Counted from the first letter of the stretch, positions 52,231-62,907 are shown. The stretch: 64,000 bases of DNA from Gadus chalcogrammus (GCF_026213295.1 NC_079412.1:2621813-2685812); one strand, 5' to 3'. The notes: generated by a model from the letters alone, not told the origin. A program made the numbers and translations.

Positions 52231-54473
52231 TAGAACTGCAAGCAGTTATGCAGGGGTCCAAGAAGTGTGCATTTCGCCGGCACAACGCGACAAGAAATGT
52301 GCATTTCGCCGGCACAACGTGAAGCATGTGTTCAAAACGCTACCCTGAACCTGTGGATACAAAGGATTTGACTGTGGTAGGAGTAGCGAGAAGTCAGTGT
52401 AGCGTTTTGGGAAAAAACAGTTTTGCGGTTTTCGCGATTTAGCGAAAAATATTCATGGACGCAAATGGGCGTGGCCTAGGCCAAAAGATGCAGCAGACTC
52501 CAGTGCATCTGTGTGTACAAGTTTTTGGACTCTGGGAGGTTCGGTGTGGGAGTTATAGCCCCAAACGCGTATTCCTTGGTATAGCGCCACCTATGGGCCG
52601 GCGTGTCTGGATTTTGTTATCTGAGTAGCGGTGCCGATTCTGGATCTAGTCATGCAATTGGCGCGTGTGCACCATTTACGGTTTGGGCTGTGGTTCCACT
52701 TTTAGCGCTGGAAGTATAAAAAGAAGAATCCTTACAAAAAACAATAGGGATCCAACCTGTTGGCTTGGACCCCTAATAAAAAGAACAAGAAGTGTGCATT
52801 TCGCCGGCACAACGCGACAAGAAATGTGCATTTCGCCGGCACAACGCGAAGCATGTGTTCAAAACGCTACCCTGAACCTGTGGATACAAAGGATTTGACT
52901 GTGGTAGGAGTAGCGAGAAGTCAGTGTAGCGTTTTCGCGGCGAAATTTTGTAGAAGATATACAATTTCCTCGTTTATTGCGCCCCCTAATGGCGAAATTT
53001 TCCGAAATTTTTATCGAACGACATTAAGGTTAGCACAAACACGTGTGTACAATTTGGACTCGATCCGATGTCTAATTTTGGATTTCTTTGGATTTTTGAT
53101 ATTCCACGTCTAATTTAGCTAATAAACCAATATTCAAAACGCTACCGTTTCGTCGTCGAAGGTCTGATCAAAAAAGTGTTTTGCATTCTTTGCGTGTGCG
53201 TCTGAAGATGTCGTGTGCAAAGTTTGGTGTCGAATGGTCAAGAAATGTGGGAGGAATGGGAAAAAACAGTTTTGCGGTTTTCGCGATTTAGCGAAAAATA
53301 TTCATGGACGCAAATGGGCGTGGCCTAGGCCAAAAGATGCAGCAGACTCCAGTGCATCTGTGTGTACAAGTTTTTGGACTCTGGGAGGTTCGGTGTGGGA
53401 GTTATAGCCCCAAACGCGTATTCCTTGGTATAGCGCCACCTATGGGCCGGCGTGTCTGGATTTTGTTATCTGAGTAGCGGTGCCGATTCTGGATCTAGTC
53501 ATGCAATTGGCGCGTGTGCACCATTTACGGTTTGGGCTGTGGTTCCACTTTTAGCGCGGGAAGTATAAAAAGAAGAATCCTTACAAAAAACAATAGGGAT
53601 CCAACCTGTTGGCTTGGACCCCTAATAAAAAGAACAAGAAGTGTGCATTTCGCCGGCACAACGCGACAAGAAATGTGCATTTCGCCGGCACAACGCGAAG
53701 CATGTGTTCAAAACGCTACCCTGAACCTGTGGATACAAAGGATTTGACTGTGGTAGGAGTAGCGAGAAGTCAGTGTAGCGTTTTCGCGGCGAAATTTTGT
53801 AGAAGATATACAATTTCCTCGTTTATTGCGCCCCCTAATGGCGAAATTTTCCGAAATTTTTATCGAACGACATTAAGGTTAGCACAAACACGTGTGTACA
53901 ATTTGGACTCGATCCGATGTCTAATTTTGGATTTCTTTGGATTTTTGATATTCCACGTCTAATTTAGCTAATAAACCAATATTCAAAACGCTACCGTTTC
54001 GTCGTCGAAGGTCTGATCAAAAAAGTGTTTGATGCATTCTTTGCGTGTGCGTCTGAAGATGTCGTGTGCAAAGTTTGGTGTCGAATGGTCAAGAAATGTG
54101 GGAGGAATGGGAAAAAACAGTTTTGCGGTTTTCGCGATTTAGCGAAAAATATTCATGGACGCAAATGGGCGTGGCCTAGGCCAAAAGATGCAACAGACTC
54201 CAGTGCATCTGTGTGTACAAGTTTTTGGACTCTGGGAGGTTCGGTGTGGGAGTTATAGCCCCAAACGCGTATTCCTTGGTATAGCGCCACCTAGGGGCCG
54301 GCGTGTCTGGATTTTGTTATCTGAGTAGCGGTGCCGATTCTGGATCTAGTCATGCAATTGGCGCGTGTGCACCATTTACGGTTTGGGCTGTGGTTCCACT
54401 TTTAGCGCGGGAGGTAGAATAATAATCCTTACAAAAACAATAGGGATCCAACCTGTTGGCTTGGACCCCTAAA
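52231..54473. repeat. 849-bp tandem repeat array
   Basis: Units start near 52261, 52788 and 53637. The last two have a period of 849 bp and differ at only a few sites. The first lacks about 330 bp (at GCGTTTT|GGGAAAAAAC, 52415). Each unit itself starts with a direct doublet (GTGCATTTCGCCGGCACAAC). The array is bounded by AGGGGTCCAAG (52253) and CTTGGACCCCT (54472). Confidence 0.92.
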
Positions 54474-54730
54474 AAGGGGGTTTGAAACATCTAAGAGTGG
54501 GAGCTAAAGGTTTTCTTAAAAATAAATGTTTTAAGACCATTTTTAAAGGAATCTGTGTATTGTGGTTGGGGTGGGGGGGGGGGGGGGAGTTGCCCTAGTT
54601 CAGCCCAGTTGGGATAGGGGGCGGAAAAGCTAGCCAGTGTTCGGGTTTGCCTTAATGTTTTGGGCACTCCTCCAACCCAAGCCCTCCAGAGTTACAAAAA
54701 TACACTACAGCTCAAATAGAAGATGACTTC

Positions 54731-55096
54731 ATGCAGAGAATGAGCATTGCAATGGAGCGTGCTTTTGGAAATTTCCTTAATAGCTCTAGAGGCAGCATAA
54801 TGTCCATGATGGGGGAATCACAAGGATGCGTTATAAAACCACATGAAGCGGGGAGCCATGCTGATGCTAATAAAGCCAACAATGACTATGCAAATATGAG
54901 CAACAACTATACTGGCACCTACACAACCACAGCTAACGATGCTTATGCAGCAGTTGCTCTTGACAGAAATGTTAAGGTTCCCCTCGACGTACCATATTCC
55001 AAGTCTAACCACCAGTCTGGGGTGGGTACGGAGGCAGCTACTTTCCCTAGGGGGAGGCTTGACGGGTGTAGCCCCCCCATCGTTAGTTCCAGCTAG
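54731..55096 (+). CDS. Unidentified 121-aa open frame
   Basis: The frame starts MQRMSIAMERAFGNFLNSSR and is rich in Asn, Ala, Thr and Ser in the middle (NNDYANMSNNYTGTYTTTAN). It lies between two copies of a 47-bp repeat inside the TG...CA element. I recognise no domain, signal peptide or membrane segment. It could be a leftover of an element-encoded protein or chance. Confidence 0.25.
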   Translation: MQRMSIAMERAFGNFLNSSRGSIMSMMGESQGCVIKPHEAGSHADANKANNDYANMSNNYTGTYTTTANDAYAAVALDRNVKVPLDVPYSKSNHQSGVGTEAATFPRGRLDGCSPPIVSSS

Positions 55097-55702
55097 CCAG
55101 TGTTCGGGTTCGCCATATTGTTTTGGGCACTCCTCTAACCCCGTAGTTAGTTGTACGGAAAGGGTTATAAAGCCTGGTTCTCCGTTTAAACGTCCTCATC
55201 ATCAGCCCCGCAGTGTCAGGCCGCAAACGCTACAATATTTACGACTTCCAATTTACGGTTACACATTTGTGACATTAGTGTACGCATACAACATCTGCAG
55301 TTACAGGTGCTAAAACTTTTGCTACGATAATGCCTTCATACAATAATACCTCCATAGATTTTTCCCCTGCAGCAAACTCGGCAAACTCGCGCCACTACAC
55401 TTGTGCCCTGAGAGGCGTGTCGGTGAAAAACAGAGGCCTGTTATGGCGCAATTAATACATGGTGCTAATTTACGGGTCGAAAAAGCATTGTTAGCCTAGT
55501 TGGTGTTGCGATTTTGAAGTACCATGGCAGGTCCCAAACATGCAAACGATTAGCCTAATTGAAATATTATAATGATGATATGGATTGTGGAGAAAAAAAA
55601 ATCTTTAGGGGCTGTGTCATGCCAAATTTGGACCGGCTGCCAAATTTGTACCGGGCACGTCAACAGTTGTCCGTTGCAAGGCAACGGACAACTGATTACG
55701 TA

Positions 55703-57436
55703 ATAATAATAATAATAATAAATGAAATTTATATTTCAGTTGCTGGGGGCAGCAACTGAGAAGGCCCGATCACCCCAAGTCCGTCGCTCAGTCCGTGGAA
55801 CTTGTAGCAGGTTGGCAGAATTGGACCTGAGGAATCGGGAGGGGCTCGTGGTGATGGAGGAGGTCGGCAAGGTAGGGGGGGGCTAGGCTGTTGAGGGCCT
55901 TGTAGGTGATGAGTAAGATTTTGTAGTTGATTCTGTGTTTAATTGGAAGCCAATGGAGTCCACGGAGGACAGGTGTGATGTGTTCTCTGGAGCGGGTACC
56001 AGTGAGGAGGCGTGCAGCTGAGTTCTGGACATATTGAAGTTTTTTGAGGACTTTGTTGGTGGTGCCGTAGAGAAGACCATTGCAGTAGTCAAGCCTGGAT
56101 AAAATGAAAGCGTGGATGAGTGTCGCAGCAGCGGTAGTTGACAGGTTGGGGCGGAGGCGGGCGATGTTTCGGAGGTGGAAAAAGGCAGTTTTGGTAATAT
56201 GGTTAACATGGGGGAGGAAGGAGAGAGTGGGGTCCAGGATAACTCCAAGGTTACGGAATTTGGTGGAGGGGGTGATGGTGGAGCCGTCAATGTTAAGGGT
56301 GAAGTTCAGAGTGGAGTGAGTGAGGGTGTCAGGACCAATGATGAGGATTTCGGATTTGTTGGAGTTGAGTTTGAGAAAGCTGTTTTGCATCCAGGTCTTG
56401 ATGTCAGTCAAACAGTTGGAGAGGGTTGAGAGGGTGGAAGGACTGATGGTTTTGGAGGGGAGGTAAAGCTGTGTGTCAACGGCGTAACAATGGAACCGGA
56501 GTCCATGGTGACGAAGGATCTGACCAAGAGGAAGCAAGTACAGAATGAAGAGGAGTGGACCAAGCACAGAACCCTGGGGGACACCGTGGATGAGAGGAGT
56601 AGTGGCTGATTGACAGTTGTTGATGGCGATGAATTGATGTCTGTCGGAGAGATAGGATCCAAGCCAGGAGAGGGCGGTGCCAGTGATGCCAAGGGTGGAT
56701 TGGAGACGGGAGAGGAGAATGGAGTGATTGATCGTGTCAAAGGCAGCACTGAGGTCAAGGAGGATGAGGATATTTAGGGAGCCAGTGTCAGAGGATAGCA
56801 GAAGGTCATTGGTCACTTTGAGGAGGGCAGTTTCTGTACTGTGTTTGGAGCGGAAACCGGATTGGAAGAGTTCAAAGAGGTCGTTGGTGTCAAGGTAGGT
56901 GATGAGTTGTTTGGCAACAACACGTTCCAGGATTTTAGACAGAAAAGGTAGATTGGAGATGGGGCGGTAGTTGTTGGGGCGGTAGGGGAATCAGGATCCA
57001 GGCCGGGTTTCTTTAGTACGGGGGTGACTGATGCAAGCTTTAGGGAGGAGGGGACATGGCCGGAGGATAGAGAGGAGTTTACAGTGTTAGTGATGAGGGT
57101 GGAGAGAATGGGGAGACAGGCCTTTAGAAGTGTGGTGGGGAGCGGGTCCAGGTTGCAGGTTGTTGATTTCATGGTTGAGACTATGGAGGAAAGATCAGAG
57201 GAGGTGATGGTAGCAAATGAGGAGAAGGATTGACCGGTGGTTAGGGGGGGATCCGGTTTGGGACGTAGGGCGGGGTCGATGGTCAACTGGCTGTGGATTG
57301 TGCTGATTTTATCATTGAAGAAGGATAGGAAGTTATTGCATTTTTTAACTGAGAAGGAGTGAGAGATGGTGTCCAATGGCTTGAGGAGTGTGTTAACGTA
57401 AGGGTTGTCCGTTGCCGGGCAGGTTTCAAAAAACAT
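55703..57436 (-). pseudogene. L2-type LINE, 5'-truncated, dead
   Basis: On the minus strand the upstream frame (57436-56813) ends in the reverse transcriptase fingers (LDPLPTTLLKACLPILSTLI, LKLASVTPVLKKPGLDPDSP). After a frameshift the main frame (56816-55788) carries LDLSAAFDTINHSILLSRLQ, GVPQGSVLGPLLFILYL, NLGVILDPTLSFLPHVNHIT and HITPVLRGLHWLPIKHRINY. The catalytic Y-x-D-D box reads YAVD, so the first catalytic Asp is lost. The 3' end finishes in (TTA)n at 55703-55725. The 5' part, including the endonuclease, is missing. TTGTCCGTTGC occurs at both ends (55666 and 57408). Confidence 0.9.
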
Positions 57437-58085
57437 TCGCGCTCATGTTGCCAAAGACGAAATAACATAATACAGAGATTATGTATTATAACAAACACCG
57501 TAGGCTACAGCAAACCCATATTTTCTTAACACAGACATCGTGTACAAGCCCATAACTTTTAGGTATGATGAGTATTTGATCGTGAGAAAACATGGTTTTA
57601 CCGTGTTTTACTGTTTAAACACACGCAAATTAAACACGTTACGCATAATACATTCAATGGCAATGTATATTAACGGGGGGACACATGCATATTACAAACA
57701 AAAGTCGATAACGATAATGTAAACAACACTGGTAAGAAACTATGTTTGTTAATGTATTGCCGCATATCATTAAATACTCCAACAGTAGCGGCCACAGGAC
57801 CGAATATCATATATTTGTTAAGTTCTCTTAGCCGAAATTTACATGACGACTCTGAAGTTGTAGAAGAAACACTAATCCATGTGGGAATTAGGCCTATTTT
57901 TTCCCCATAGACTGAGCCATGTGAAGTTTGAAATTCATGTGGTCCTGCATCTGTCTAAGCGGTTGCGTTTCGGTTTGCGAAACGCGAACAGATTTTGCGA
58001 CATCGGTTTGCGACATCTCTCTGAAAAGTATTTTGTGGGGCCAATAAGAAAGCAGCAGGGGGCGACGTCACAGACATCTCCTCAC
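57437..58085. other. No gene recognised
   Basis: AT-rich to 57900, then GCGAAACGCGAACAGATTTTGCGACATCGG-like motifs. Any further downstream kinesin exons would be expected on the minus strand here or further left, but none is evident. Confidence 0.35.
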
Positions 58086-58337
58086 CGACACACTCGCTGC
58101 CGGTGAGGTCCACCAGCTGGAGGCGGGTCCGAAAGAGGCCCTGGGCTCTGCCCGGCCGGGGGGAGGGGCATTGGGAGTGGCCGGGGGAGGAGAAGGAGGA
58201 TGAAGGGGAGGCGGTGGCAGCAGAGTGGTCGGCAGAGGCGTGGCGGGGGGCTACATTGGCCCGGCGACAGCGCGGGCTCCAGAAGTCGGTCCTCGGGCAG
58301 CGCTGCAGCTCTTGCTTGGCGCTCTTCAGACGGCGGG
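58086..58337 (-). CDS. Kinesin motor exon (switch II)
   Basis: This minus-strand exon runs from CTCTCTGCAG|CCCGCC at 58337 to GTGTCG|GTGAGG at 58086 and is open throughout (84 codons). It starts RRLKSAKQELQRCPRTDFWS, has a Ser/Pro-rich insert, and ends FRTRLQLVDLTGSECVG. LVDLxGSE is the switch II/P-loop partner motif of kinesin motor domains, with Thr for the usual Ala. The SECVG continuation reminds me of KIF25, but I cannot prove the subfamily. It joins in phase to the exon at 58852-58899. A tandem copy of its acceptor region (CTTCAGACGG(C/T)GGGCTGC) lies at 58398. Confidence 0.62.
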
Positions 58338-58851
58338 CTGCAGAGAGGAGACAACACAACAAAAACAACAACAACAATAAGGATCCATTTAGCTAATTTC
58401 TTCAGACGGTGGGCTGCGGAGTGGAGAGACAACACAACAACAACAATAATGATCCGTTGAACTAATCCCAGGGGGAGGAGCTTATTAGACATGTTTAAAT
58501 GAATCCACATTACATTTGAATTAACTAGTTATGTAAAGATATAAGTACATTTCATAAATATCTGAAATATTTTTTCTTTATTATTTTTTGGAACATACAG
58601 TATATTCATGAAATGAAAATGGACTGATATGCAGTCAAGTCATTCACGGGGCATTATTAGGAACCTCACTCAGGAATCGACTCATCACGTCTTAGCGTGT
58701 CAATGAACAGACAATCACTTGTTATTAATATCTGTCCCATATCTGTTAACTTTCTAACTTGACTTCGGACAAATCATGGGAGGATAATACAAGCATCCCG
58801 ATCCTGAGGCGGTGAGTGTGAACAGTCAGTGAGTGTGGGGCCCCCACCCAC

Positions 58852-58899
58852 CCAAGGCCAGGGCGTGGGGGCTGTTGGAGGAGACGGTGAGCGTGACCA
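58852..58899 (-). CDS. Kinesin motor exon (switch I), cut by retrovirus
   Basis: The minus strand from the retroviral edge reads VTLTVSSNSPHALAL and then a donor, TTGG|GTGGGT, at 58852/58851. SSNSPHAL resembles the kinesin switch I block SSRSHxL with one extra residue. The single overhanging G joins the CC at the start of the next exon to give an Ala codon, so phase and order both fit one gene. The upstream part is replaced by the 3' LTR, which starts at 58900. If the whole exon is needed, the gene is interrupted. Confidence 0.45.
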
Positions 58900-59551
58900 T
58901 GTCGTGGCAATTTCTGTATCAGATATTGCGTCTAAGCAGATGAGATATTTAGATGCAAAAAGCACACAATACTGTTGACAATTAGTGGTTATATATATTT
59001 GTATTAAAAGTACGAACAAAGATACATCACAACATGCATCAACAAACAACATAACAGGCATACATTACAATAATCTGAGGCCCCAGATGGGAGCTTCTCT
59101 TTGCGTGTTACTTCATACTCAAGGTACGCTGGGGAGAAGTCCACTGAGTCTTCCAATCAATGAGTTCTTATTCGTTTGGGTTTATTAGGGGGTGGTCCCC
59201 CAATACCAAAAGCCTTTGTGTACCAGATGGTTATCTTTACAACTGCAGCTGTGGGGAATGCCATTGGAGGGGGTAGCGGCCGTGTTGTCTAAACCCCTGG
59301 CTTGGTTGACGCTAGCCAGGGGGTCGAGAAAACAGGCCCACACATCAAAGGATTGCATGGAGGGTGATTTACATGACAAGAAACATAGGAAAGGGCAGGC
59401 AATAAAAATGCATCACTCTACCCTTGACGGTTTACACTTTAAATGACCCGCATGGTGTAGAACGTAGGCCGTATCTTAAATTACACAGAATAGCAACAAA
59501 ACTTAAATTCATATAGACCAAAACAATACAACATGTAGATTTTCCATCACA
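58900..59551 (-). mobile_element. Endogenous retrovirus 3' LTR
   Basis: Read on the minus strand, it begins TGTGATGGAAAATC after a purine tract and ends GCCACGACA. AATAAA lies at 59181-59186. Over the 487 bases shared with the 5' LTR I count only about four mismatches by eye, so the provirus is young. The flanking host bases are ACCA (58896-58899). Confidence 0.92.
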
Positions 59552-59563
59552 ATCCCCCCTTTG
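59552..59563 (-). other. Polypurine tract
   Basis: The minus strand reads CAAAGGGGGGAT immediately before the 3' LTR, where plus-strand DNA synthesis is primed in retroviruses. Confidence 0.8.
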
Positions 59564-61350
59564 ATTATTTATAACAAAAATTATGCAACCTTTAGGATTA
59601 AAATGATCACTTAATCACAACATGCATATGTTCATAATCTACTATGTCCGACCATGGCCTCCAAGTACAGATATTTATACCACCGTTCGCTTTTACAGAA
59701 GGTAGCATAAAATCACCTAACATCACAATCAAGTCATCTGTTTCCATATATTCAAAAGTCATAAAAAACAGAAAAAAAAACTAAAACAAAGAAACAAGGC
59801 TACCTTTTAAAAACATTTTTAAACAAAAATATTCTTATTTGATGTCCTTAATGCTGCTTCCGTGATACAAACACATGAGTAGTTGGCAAGCACTTAATGT
59901 TTACTACTCTAATATATTAATTGTCAATCCAGTCAGTATTAATAACACACAGTATAACCCAACATTTAAACGGTATTCCTCTTCTCTTTCCCATTGTCCT
60001 TCATGATGTCTCTGAGGGACCTACATGGGGGTTGTTTCATTTTTTTTTTTTTTTTTTTAGTAATTATTTCCTTTGGTTTGCTTTGGTATACCCAAGGTTG
60101 TTGTTGTGGGCTCCCCATCCCCCCTCTTGACGCATGAACTTTCCCATGTGTCAATTTACTATTATAAGGGAAAGCCCAGGCCTGTAAGCATGGCTTGCTG
60201 TTGCGAGCGCACCAAAAACCTTCTACTTTAATTCTGAAAAAAAAAAAAATCTTTAACTTTCAACTTTTCTACTTGTCTTTGATCCTTCAAACTACTTTTC
60301 CTAATAACTTTCAAACCTTTCAGATGTAAGAAATTATCACACAATTTATACACAGTCCTAGTTACACATTAGATCTTTCTCTTGTAATATGTGTGAATGC
60401 TGTGTCTAGTGCGATACTTTACATCCGCCTGGACACTGCTCTTCTCTCCATCCGCCTGGACACGCCTCCCCCTTTCTCTTTGCTTTCTGCCTCTCATTTG
60501 CATCACGGGCTGTCCTTTGAAGTGCCTGTCCCCACGTCTCTCTCGTCTCTGAGACCCTCCTTTGTCTCAATGTTCAGGCCACTTCCTTGTGGCTACACAG
60601 GCACCATGGAGGCCACCACTCTGGTGCTGTTGGTCCTGCTGGACTGTCTCCTTGTGTCGTCCAGCAGACCGTTCCGTAGCTCTTCAGGTGGGCCTCCCAT
60701 GGTCTGTAACTTCATAAAGTCTGATGCAGAGGAGTTGTGACGTGGGGTATTTGCACTGTATTGGGCCACTGGTCGGGCTGAAAGCAGGAGGGGGAGGAGC
60801 GTTGTCCAGGTCCGGATCTATTTGAACAAAACTCGATGCAGATGGGTTATCTCTCTCCCCACCCCTTTCCTTATCTTGTCTTGCCTTACGTTCTCATCTA
60901 TCTCTTCTCCTTCCATAACACATACTTCTTCCAATCTCTCTCATACGTTCATTAATTCACCTTGTTGCCATTTTGGCCATAAAACATTAACAAAATATCA
61001 TAATATAAAAATCTGCATTTTCAATATTAGGCAATACACTTCTGTTGTCCCCGTCACGTTGTCAGTCGGGGGTCAGTCGGGGTTAGTCTGGGTCAGTTGG
61101 AGTCATGTCATGGTTGTGTGATATGGTTGACCATTAAAATGGTTGTGTTAGATTGTAATAATCGAGTGTCCACTGTCTACAATAGCCCGTTGTTTAAAAT
61201 AACCATATCTAATATTAAATTTAGCTGATCAGCTCGCTTAAGGCTGGTGAGAACCATACAACAATAATTTGGATGTGGTGCTTGTGTGCGTTGTGTTTGT
61301 GTTATGGTGCTCATACCTCCTCCTTGGATCTGTCCTGCTCCGGCGTCCCG
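59564..61350 (-). other. Retroviral interior lacking pol and env
   Basis: About 1.8 kb lie between the end of gag and the polypurine tract. I find no protease, reverse transcriptase, integrase or envelope motif in any minus-strand frame, so most of the coding region is deleted or replaced. A T-run lies at 60040-60058. One plus-strand frame with a signal-peptide-like start lies at 60606. Confidence 0.6.
60606..60740 (+). CDS. Signal-peptide-like short frame, antisense to provirus
   Basis: The frame opens MEATTLVLLVLLDCLLVSSS and continues RPFRSSSG. A consensus-like donor TCTTCAG|GTGGGC follows, and read-through stops after 45 codons. A hydrophobic core with a small-residue end looks like a secretory signal exon. 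It is unassigned and could be chance or a captured host exon. Confidence 0.25.
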   Translation: MEATTLVLLVLLDCLLVSSSRPFRSSSGGPPMVCNFIKSDAEEL

Positions 61351-62907
61351 TCAATGCGAAATCCCCCCTTCACCTCTGCCTCTTGGGTGATTCACAGTCA
61401 CTTCACGGGAAGGTGCGGTTTCCCAGCCGTCCGCTTCATCGTGTTCCTCATTTCTAATGGGACAATCTTTTAACCAATGATCCTTGGAGCCACAATACCA
61501 ACAGTCCCGGTTGATTACTCCACGGGACTTTCTCTCTTCTGGCCGGTCGGTTCCTTGGTCTTTGTCGCGACGGGTTGGCTTAGGATTCTCCAGGGCCTCC
61601 AGTTGGGCGAGCTGGAGCTTCTTGGTTATCTCTTCTTTTCTATTCTTCTCGAACTTTTCTTTCTTCATGAAGAGATTTTCTGCGTGGGTTGCGTGACTTA
61701 TAATCAAATCAAGTCTGGCGGTACGCCACCCAATGCAGTGTGTCTCTATGAATTCCGATATTTTGTCGGTCAACGCATCCAGGAAGGCCGCGGTGAGATT
61801 TTCTTCGTACGGAGTCTGAACCACCCGGTCGGTTGGTACAGGCACTCCCCCGTGGATCTTGAACACCTTTTCAACGCGGTCTATCAAGTCAGCCACCGTC
61901 TCGCCTTCTGTTTGTTTGATCTTTCGAATAGCGGTCCAATCTCTAACCATGGGGAACGCCCCCCTTGCCCGTTCACACAGTCCCTCTACCAGCCGGCGGT
62001 ACACGGACCCTTGATCCCAATTGAACATTAAATCAGCTTCGTCCCTCCCGGGCATGTCGCCTTGGATCCGAACCCACCTTAGGGTCAGTCTGTACGTACA
62101 GAGTTGGCGAACTTCGCTGATGGAGGCCTTGTGTTGTTGGACCAACTCTTGAAGGGCTGTGGCGAAGGCAGCCCCCCCCACTACAGATGGGTCTGGGAGC
62201 CATTCCGCTATGTCCTTAATGTCACTGGGTCTCCATGCATGAAAAACGTATGCTGGTCTGCCATCCTGGGGGTTCAGTACTTCGATCATGGGGAATTGTC
62301 CATCCATCACGTCCCCATGTTGAGGAGTTGGGGAGAACACCATTCCCTGATTCCTCAAGCGGCTGGCGACGGGCTCCCGCTTGGTCGGTGTGGCCGTCGC
62401 CTGCTGTGGAGCTTTCCTCTGGCTACGAGTTGCAGGCCTATCTCCTGCCGTGCTGCAATCGGGTGCTTTCTCCTCATCTTTGAGGTCAGGGTAGAGATTG
62501 TTCGATGATGCGGCTTCAGGGGCGTTGTCATACGGGGGAGGAGAAGGGGGATTCGCACGCGGTCCACCGGTGCAGTCCAGGTCCGGGTCTATATTTCGGG
62601 TGACATTGAGATTAAAAATCCCTACACTCTCTACGCTCTCTGTCCCTGGCTGATTTTTTTTTCTATCCTGGCCCTCTCTTTCCCACAAATAAAACGCACA
62701 CCAACATAGTTTGGAACTTTTCTTTTTCATTTCGGATTCCAACAATCGTCTCTCTAACTCCTGTAATCGTTTTAAGCTAAAACTCCCCATTTCAGGAAAG
62801 CCCAGTTTGCACCAATATTTTAAACCCTCCAGAGCCGCTTCACCATGCTTCTCCAACATCACCTTCGCAGGTCCTGTTATCTCAGTTTTTCCAGATTTGT
62901 TCCCCAT
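61351..62907 (-). CDS. gag: Retroviral Gag polyprotein
   Basis: An uninterrupted 518-codon frame starts at ATG 62907 with MGNKSGK, so the Gly2 myristoylation signal for membrane targeting is present. A PPPY late-domain motif, for budding-type ESCRT recruitment, lies within PSPPPYDN (about residue 125). The capsid-like part includes FHAWRPSDIKDIAEWLPDPS and DRVVQTPYEENLTAAFLDAL. One zinc knuckle, CWYCGSKDHWLKDC, sits near the C-terminus for RNA binding. Order and size fit a gammaretrovirus-like Gag of a fish endogenous retrovirus. It lies about 590 bp downstream of the primer binding site. Integrity of Gag without pol suggests either recent insertion or a Gag-only provirus. I did not reconstruct anything missing. 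Confidence 0.9.
   Translation of the reverse strand: MGNKSGKTEITGPAKVMLEKHGEAALEGLKYWCKLGFPEMGSFSLKRLQELERRLLESEMKKKSSKLCWCAFYLWEREGQDRKKNQPGTESVESVGIFNLNVTRNIDPDLDCTGGPRANPPSPPPYDNAPEAASSNNLYPDLKDEEKAPDCSTAGDRPATRSQRKAPQQATATPTKREPVASRLRNQGMVFSPTPQHGDVMDGQFPMIEVLNPQDGRPAYVFHAWRPSDIKDIAEWLPDPSVVGGAAFATALQELVQQHKASISEVRQLCTYRLTLRWVRIQGDMPGRDEADLMFNWDQGSVYRRLVEGLCERARGAFPMVRDWTAIRKIKQTEGETVADLIDRVEKVFKIHGGVPVPTDRVVQTPYEENLTAAFLDALTDKISEFIETHCIGWRTARLDLIISHATHAENLFMKKEKFEKNRKEEITKKLQLAQLEALENPKPTRRDKDQGTDRPEERKSRGVINRDCWYCGSKDHWLKDCPIRNEEHDEADGWETAPSREVTVNHPRGRGEGGISH

Larger units (their letters stand above)
52120..55234. mobile_element. TG...CA-bounded insertion, LTR-like
   Basis: It begins TGTAGCGACCCAGCAGG and ends AACGCTACA, with ATAT on both sides (52116-52119 and 55235-55238). 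TG...CA termini and a 4-bp duplication fit a solo LTR or short LTR element. It is swollen by a repeat array (52231-54473). A 47-bp segment (AGCCAGTGTTCGGGTT…TTTTGGGCACTCCTC) occurs at 54631 and again at 55096, bracketing an unidentified frame. Confidence 0.55.
49959..55300. mobile_element. Palindromic MITE split by two later insertions
   Basis: The ends GCACCTGTAACTG and CAGTTACAGGTGC are flanked by TA. The left arm (49959-50450) is inverted at 51660-52115 and, for its outermost 65 bp, at 55235-55300. A hAT sits in the loop (50461-51650) and a TG...CA-bounded insertion (52120-55234) splits the right arm. Removing both gives a roughly 1-kb foldback MITE. Confidence 0.78.

Noticed and set aside
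58103..58460. Plus-strand Arg/Glu-rich frames
   Set aside because: They are antisense to the kinesin-like exon, whose splice sites and motif favour the minus strand.
61477..62508. Plus-strand frames of 184 and 134 aa over gag
   Set aside because: They are antisense shadows of the intact retroviral gag frame.
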